Of a stretch of 23,761 bases of DNA, positions 20,396-23,761 are shown piece by piece; the stretch's first letter is position 1; each line of letters starts with the position of its first letter. Below the pieces are notes generated by a model that did not search any database, was not told the DNA's origin, and worked only from the letters and a program-made list of their open reading frames with translations. Position numbers and translations under genes: made by a program. The stretch covers positions 1 through 23,761 of the IMG/VR virus record IMGVR_UViG_3300045119_000482. One strand, given 5' to 3'. The DNA comes from a virus.

Positions 20396-20661
20396 CGTGG
20401 CGAACGGATAGCGAGCGAATCACCAACACGATAGCGAATCGATGGCGACCCTATAGCGAAGGCGGGCGCAACACGGTGGCGAGGCGATGACGAATCGACG
20501 AGCAAAACATGGCTCTCCAATCTCCAATCTGCGGATCGCTTCGCGATCCTGCTCCAATCTCCGATCTGACGAGATCGGGGTCGTTCGATCGACCGTGATC
20601 CGTACGTCCGTCCGCCTTAGATCGATCAATTAGAACTTCGCGCAGACGCGAGTTTTCACGA
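20396..20661. other. Gene-free repeat-rich segment, origin candidate
   Basis: A 266-base segment with no credible gene. TRGCGA recurs at 20398, 20409, 20432, 20443, 20454 and 20477 (spacings 11, 23, 11, 11, 23). Perfect short hairpins follow: GGATCGC-TTC-GCGATCC near 20534-20550, CCGATCT-GACG-AGATCGG near 20561-20578, and TCGCG-CAGA-CGCGA then GTTTT near 20639-20657. Origins in phages often lie in or next to the replication gene, so this may be the origin. Confidence 0.5.
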
Positions 20662-21153
20662 ATGGCTCAAGAAAACAACGCGACGCACGACATCGACCAC
20701 CGTGGCCGGCTGCTGGCGAAGCTGGTGTGGGCACTCTTGAAGACCGGCGACTGTGCGACGTTGCCGGATCTGACCGAGGCGCTCAAGTATCGCTGTGCGC
20801 AGCTCCGCATTCGGTGGACGAACGACGACATCAACAGCGCGTATCGCCTCATCAGCTCCAACACGCCGCTGCCCGGCGATCGCCCGCGTCCGCCCGTCCT
20901 GGTTGAGCGTCTGCCCGAGGCTGAGACGTTCACGCGCGTCGATGCCGCCCAGGTGCTGGCGACTGTGCAGGCGAAGCTCGGCACGATCCCGCTGAAACGG
21001 ATCCCGACCGTGCGGAAGGTGACCGCCTTCGATCGCGACCGCGTCAAGGCCGCGCAGATGCTGGCCGCCGAGATCGTCGCGTCGATCGCCCGGTGTGAGG
21101 CGCTCGAGGCGCGGCCGGCCGCCGAGGCGTCGGCGTCGGAGGGGTCCGCGTGA
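20662..21153 (+). CDS. Early/replication-region protein of unknown function
   Basis: A 163-residue protein, mostly helical at first (RGRLLAKLVWALLKTGDCAT, LPDLTEALKYRCAQLRI), then RLISSNTPLPGDRPRP. A helical C-terminal part and an Ala/Glu tail complete it. No ribosome site is clear before ATG 20662; a small stem followed by GTTTT lies directly upstream. The next gene overlaps by 4 bases. No family is recognised; a DNA-metabolism role is inferred only from the neighbours. Confidence 0.58.
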   Translation: MAQENNATHDIDHRGRLLAKLVWALLKTGDCATLPDLTEALKYRCAQLRIRWTNDDINSAYRLISSNTPLPGDRPRPPVLVERLPEAETFTRVDAAQVLATVQAKLGTIPLKRIPTVRKVTAFDRDRVKAAQMLAAEIVASIARCEALEARPAAEASASEGSA

Positions 21154-21422
21154 AGTTCTGGCGCACGATCCGCGCGTGGGTGGGGACGGCCCGCCCGGGT
21201 CGGTGTAAATGGTGCCACCACGCGATCATGTGGGTGATCACCGAGCAGGGGACGTATGTCCCGTTCGATCTCGGCTTCACCGTCCGGGAAGTGGTGACGC
21301 ATCCGGCGACCGGCGGCCGGTTTCTGGTCCTCGACAAAGCCGATCGACACGATTGCATCGAGCGGCGGCAGGGCAAAGGGCTCACCCGAGATCGCAGCAA
21401 GGAGAAAACATGGCGGGTGTGA
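21150..21422 (+). CDS. Small zinc-binding protein
   Basis: A 90-residue protein from GTG 21150, overlapping the previous TGA. CKWCHHAIMWVITEQGTYVP, FDLGFTV and RHDC give a C..C ... D ... H.C pattern. It is common in small phage and bacterial proteins of the form 'C..C.a.i.wa.T..G...P.d' and suggests one zinc site. It overlaps the next gene by 13 bases. Function is unknown. Confidence 0.62.
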   Translation: MKFWRTIRAWVGTARPGRCKWCHHAIMWVITEQGTYVPFDLGFTVREVVTHPATGGRFLVLDKADRHDCIERRQGKGLTRDRSKEKTWRV

Positions 21423-21766
21423 CGCTCGACACGATCGGCGGCGGCGCGCTGGCGGAACTCTTTGCGGTGGAGCTGGCCCGCATCCTCGCCAACATCGCGG
21501 ATCCCAACATGGACGCGAAGGCGAAGCGGTCCATGACCCTGACCGTCACGTTTAAGCCGAGCCGCGATCGCGACGTGGCCGACGTGGCGCTGACCTGCAC
21601 GTCCAAGCTCGCCGGGATTCAGACGGTGGCGGCGCAGGTGTTCCTCGGGAAGCACAAGGGGCAACTCATCGCGGTCGAAAGCGACCCGCGGCAGTCGACG
21701 CTCTTTGATCAACCGCCGGCGCGGCCGGTCGTCAACGGCAATTTTCCGCAGAAGGACGGTGTCTGA
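21410..21766 (+). CDS. Replication terminator-like protein
   Basis: A 118-residue protein from ATG 21410; AAGGAG at 21399-21404 is 5 bases upstream. LDTIGGGALAELFAVELARI and LANIADPNMDAKAKRSMTLT followed by VTFKPSRDRDVADVAL match the phage 'replication terminator protein' family (N-terminal 'l.tl..GAl.E.f...l..v..Ni.Dpnt..k.kR.itl...f.P...R.'). The name is inherited and function is not proved. Its ATG overlaps the end of the zinc-binding gene. It is adjacent to the conserved protein at 21766, which is often its partner. Confidence 0.72.
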   Translation: MAGVTLDTIGGGALAELFAVELARILANIADPNMDAKAKRSMTLTVTFKPSRDRDVADVALTCTSKLAGIQTVAAQVFLGKHKGQLIAVESDPRQSTLFDQPPARPVVNGNFPQKDGV

Positions 21767-22506
21767 TGGACGGCGACGCGATCAATAACCTGGTGGGGCT
21801 GACGAGTAGGCCGCAACTGGTCGGCGAGTTTCTCCTGCGGCGGAACGATTGGGTCGTGGAGGATCCGGCGGCGCTCGTCAAGCCTGGCCCGACCGCGAAA
21901 ACGCTCGGCGTGTCGACGCTTGGCGCGGTGCGCGACTATCTGACGGCGAACAAAGATACGCTCGATCTCGCCCGCCTGGTGGTCCATGTCGTCTCGCCCA
22001 ACGTCGTCCAGGTGCTCGGCCCGCTCGACACGCGCGCGCGCCAGCGCGAGGTGTATCTGACGGCGACAGTATCGGACCTGCTGCACAACTTTCTCGGCAC
22101 GTTCATGGCGCTCTCGGATTTCCTGATCGGCCTTCAGGTGCGGTTTGTCGACGGCGGCGACGATCGGGCGCGGGTGCTCGCGCTGCTGAGCACCGTCAAG
22201 GATGAGACCGTGAAGACCGCGCTCGACGACGGCATGACCCAAGTTGTCGAAGGGCGCGTGGGCGTGGCGCTCGTGCGCGACGTCGCCGTGCCGAACCCGG
22301 TCACCCTTACCGGCTTCCGGACGTTCCGCGACGTCGTGCATCCGGCGAGTCTCTTCGTGCTGCGCGTGCAGGCGGGGAAGCCGGGCGGGTTGCCCACGGT
22401 GGCGCTGTTCGAAGCCGATGGCGGCGCGTGGCAGCTCCAGGCGATCGCGCGCGTCCGCGACTGGCTGACCGAGGCGCTCCCGAAGGACGTCGCGATTCTG
22501 GCGTGA
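21766..22506 (+). CDS. Conserved phage protein paired with the terminator-like gene
   Basis: A 246-residue protein. LRDYLTAN-like VRDYLTANKDTLDLARLVVH, VVSPNVVQVLGPLDTRAR, DDGMTQVVEGRVGVAL, VPNPVTLTGFRTFRDVVHPA and VALFEADGGAWQL form a known order in a conserved phage family, found next to replication-terminator-like genes. The function is not known. It shares one base with the preceding stop. Beta/alpha composition and lack of membrane or signal segments suggest a soluble intracellular protein. Confidence 0.7.
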   Translation: MDGDAINNLVGLTSRPQLVGEFLLRRNDWVVEDPAALVKPGPTAKTLGVSTLGAVRDYLTANKDTLDLARLVVHVVSPNVVQVLGPLDTRARQREVYLTATVSDLLHNFLGTFMALSDFLIGLQVRFVDGGDDRARVLALLSTVKDETVKTALDDGMTQVVEGRVGVALVRDVAVPNPVTLTGFRTFRDVVHPASLFVLRVQAGKPGGLPTVALFEADGGAWQLQAIARVRDWLTEALPKDVAILA

Positions 22507-22509
22507 GTG

Positions 22510-22800
22510 ATGGCGAAGCGCGCCCCGATCCCGGAGCCGTCGGTCGAGGTGATCCGCGACGAAGCGGTCCACATCCCGACCGGCGACACGCGCTACACGA
22601 TCGACCTGGACGAGCTGACGGTCGAAGCGCTGGAGCGCGGGATCTGTCCCGAGGCGTTGGCGAACCGGATGCACGCCTTACTCTCGTGGCGACGGGAGGC
22701 GATCCGGGCGCTGACGAGCACCGAACACGACGAGAAGACTCTGGCGCGCGGCCACCAGCACGCAGACGCAGGTACCGCACCCGCCGCACGGGGGAAGTGA
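22510..22800 (+). CDS. Small protein of the right-hand early operon, unknown
   Basis: A 96-residue protein from ATG 22510 (GTG 22507 alternative). It has VIRDEAVHIPTGDTRYTIDL, DELTVEALERGICPEALANR, and a helix LLSWRREAIRALTSTEHDEK. The end is His/Ala-rich. No family is recognised. It overlaps the next gene by 1 base. Confidence 0.55.
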   Translation: MAKRAPIPEPSVEVIRDEAVHIPTGDTRYTIDLDELTVEALERGICPEALANRMHALLSWRREAIRALTSTEHDEKTLARGHQHADAGTAPAARGK

Positions 22801-23030
22801 TGGCTGACCTGACGGACCGCCTATTTCGACGCGTGAGACGTCCCGATCTCGCCGCGTTGGAGTATTTCAGCGACGCCGTTGACGCACACGACGCACACCA
22901 AGCGGCTCCGGACTGTCGCGCGACCATGCTGGCGCTGATCCTGTGTAGCTTCGACGCGGTGGAGGACTTCGAATCGGCGCTGACGGCTGCTCGGGTGAAA
23001 GCTCAACAAGCCGTCGACGCGGTAGGGTAA
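22800..23030 (+). CDS. Small helical protein, unknown
   Basis: A 76-residue protein, all helical in appearance (DLAALEYFSDAVDAHDAHQA, MLALILCSFDAVEDFESALT). It starts on the ATG overlapping the upstream TGA and ends 2 bases before the next gene. Nothing points to a function. Confidence 0.52.
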   Translation: MADLTDRLFRRVRRPDLAALEYFSDAVDAHDAHQAAPDCRATMLALILCSFDAVEDFESALTAARVKAQQAVDAVG

Positions 23031-23032
23031 CG

Positions 23033-23302
23033 ATGGCGACACACTGCCCGCCCCCGCGCGCCAACCCGTCCTTGTCGTCCTTGTCCTCGGGTGTTTCACG
23101 TGAAACGTGTGGAACAGGTCGTCCGTGTAGTAATCCGGACTGTCGCAATCCGCGTCGTCCTGGTCAACGCTACTGTCGGACCTGTCATGCCGCCACGATG
23201 AAGAACTACCGCGCGACCTGGAAACAGGATCGCCGCTCGGCGGCCTGGGCACGATCCACGTCTCGATTAGCGAACGAAACGCGGGCCTGGAGCGACCGAT
23301 GA
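23033..23302 (+). CDS. Small zinc-finger protein carrying a parS site in its coding sequence
   Basis: An 89-residue protein. A low-complexity Pro/Ser N-terminus (PPPRANPSLSSLSSG) leads to VSRET, encoded by the parS-like site. Then comes CSNPDCRNPRRPGQRYCRTC (C-x4-C-x9-C-x2-C), a small zinc finger of the type found beside phage HNH genes. A basic helix (RATWKQDRRSAAWARSTSRL) ends the protein. It overlaps the HNH gene by 4 bases. It may assist the endonuclease or terminase; the DNA-level parS function could be independent of the protein. Confidence 0.65.
   Translation: MATHCPPPRANPSLSSLSSGVSRETCGTGRPCSNPDCRNPRRPGQRYCRTCHAATMKNYRATWKQDRRSAAWARSTSRLANETRAWSDR
23092..23107. other. parS: parS-like ParB binding site
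   Basis: TGTTTCACGTGAAACG matches the conserved bacterial parS consensus TGTTTCACGTGAAACA at 15 of 16 positions. The inner 14 bases GTTTCACGTGAAAC are a perfect palindrome. I find no second copy in the window and no parA or parB. Confidence 0.82.
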
Positions 23303-23742
23303 GCGCCCTGCATCCGTGTGCTATGCCGCACTGTCCCGCCCTGTTGCCGCGCGGCGTGAGCCGGTGTCCGACGCATGCGCGTCAGCAGGAGCAGATCCGC
23401 GGGACGGCGCACGCGCGCGGCTACACCTCCCGCGACTGGCAGCCCTTCCGCCGGCGCTTCCTCGCCGCCCTGGTGCAGGCGGGGATCGGGCCGGTGTGTG
23501 GGGCCGCGCTGCCAGATGGACCGAGGCAGCGCGACAGCGCGTGCCGCGACGCGGGGCTCTTCACCTTCACGAGCGCCGATGGCTCGAGCTTGCATCTCGA
23601 TCATGAACCAGCGCTGCGGGACGACGAGCGATCGGATGTGCGCGCGGTCTGTGACCTGAATCGCATCGTGTTGAAATGTCAGGCGTGTCATGCCGCGAAA
23701 ACCGCGCGAGATGGCGGCAGGGGGGGGATTCAAAGTGTTTGA
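23299..23742 (+). CDS. HNH endonuclease (terminase-associated type)
   Basis: A 147-residue protein. The N-terminal CAMPHCPALLPRGVSRCPTH is a small metal-binding part. Then come GYTSRDWQPFRRRFLAAL, LHLDHEPALRDD (the HD of the HNH motif), and NRIVLKCQACHAAKTARDGG (N and H with CxxC). This order is the phage HNH type located beside terminase in cos phages, where it is needed for DNA cutting during packaging. The terminase genes are expected just right of the window. An eight-G run (23715-23722) lies in the last codons, where a slip would extend the frame. Confidence 0.8.
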   Translation: MSALHPCAMPHCPALLPRGVSRCPTHARQQEQIRGTAHARGYTSRDWQPFRRRFLAALVQAGIGPVCGAALPDGPRQRDSACRDAGLFTFTSADGSSLHLDHEPALRDDERSDVRAVCDLNRIVLKCQACHAAKTARDGGRGGIQSV

Positions 23743-23761
23743 CCGATCGGCCCTCCGAAAC

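Noticed and set aside
20640-20660. Intrinsic terminator before the gene at 20662
   Set aside because: The stem is only 5 bp with four T bases and lies immediately before a start codon; too weak to call as a terminator.
1-23761. CRISPR array or defence island
   Set aside because: No array of repeats with regular unique spacers and no recognisable defence gene; the 189-bp repeats are coding modules.

Overview
The window is part of the genome of a temperate, long-tailed phage (siphovirus-type Caudoviricetes) with high-GC, densely packed genes. Most neighbouring genes overlap by 1-11 bases or abut. No host gene is recognisable, so the host can only be guessed: a high-GC bacterium, probably diderm, because the lysis region has an RlpA-like cell-wall protein and exported or lipoprotein-like proteins. 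The integration target looks like a tRNA-Val(CAC) gene.

Layout, left to right. 1-2028: three glycosyltransferases (one CgeB-like and cut by the window edge, two GT-A/GT2) placed ahead of the neck genes. 2025-3986: connector, head closure, HK97-gp10-like and tail-terminator proteins. 4008-7170: tail tube protein, a small unknown protein, a tail assembly chaperone with a -1 programmed frameshift on a nine-A run, and the tape measure. 7170-10328: a large hub/baseplate protein carrying a repeat-bearing insertion, then a fibre-like protein. 10338-14878: small proteins, an RlpA-like double-psi beta-barrel protein, a holin candidate, a coiled-coil membrane protein, an Ig-like protein and a glycosidase-like protein (possibly joined by a second -1 frameshift), an exported lipoprotein candidate and a small hydrophobic protein. 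This late block is all on the + strand and ends at a 76-nt multi-step inverted repeat.

14975-15514 holds two small minus-strand cargo genes with zinc-binding motifs. 15701-15952 is the attachment region: a 45-nt 3' half of a tRNA flanked by direct repeats that resemble integrase arm sites, next to a minus-strand tyrosine integrase (15830-17098). A lambda-like switch follows: minus-strand XRE repressor (17676-18053), divergent promoters with inverted-repeat operators, and a plus-strand Cro-like gene (18137). Then comes an early operon of small proteins, a DUF1376 replication-type gene followed by helically phased short repeats, a replication-terminator-like pair, and finally a zinc-finger protein and an HNH endonuclease at the right edge, where terminase would be expected.

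Two points stand out. First, phage genes lie on both sides of the half-tRNA att site. The modules missing from the window (terminase, portal, capsid) would fall exactly between its right and left ends on a circle, so this looks like an unintegrated (attP) phage genome rather than a prophage end. Second, a near-perfect bacterial parS site (15 of 16 positions of the ParB consensus) is embedded in the coding sequence of a small zinc-finger gene at 23092-23107, although no parA or parB is visible. The phage may recruit the host ParB.
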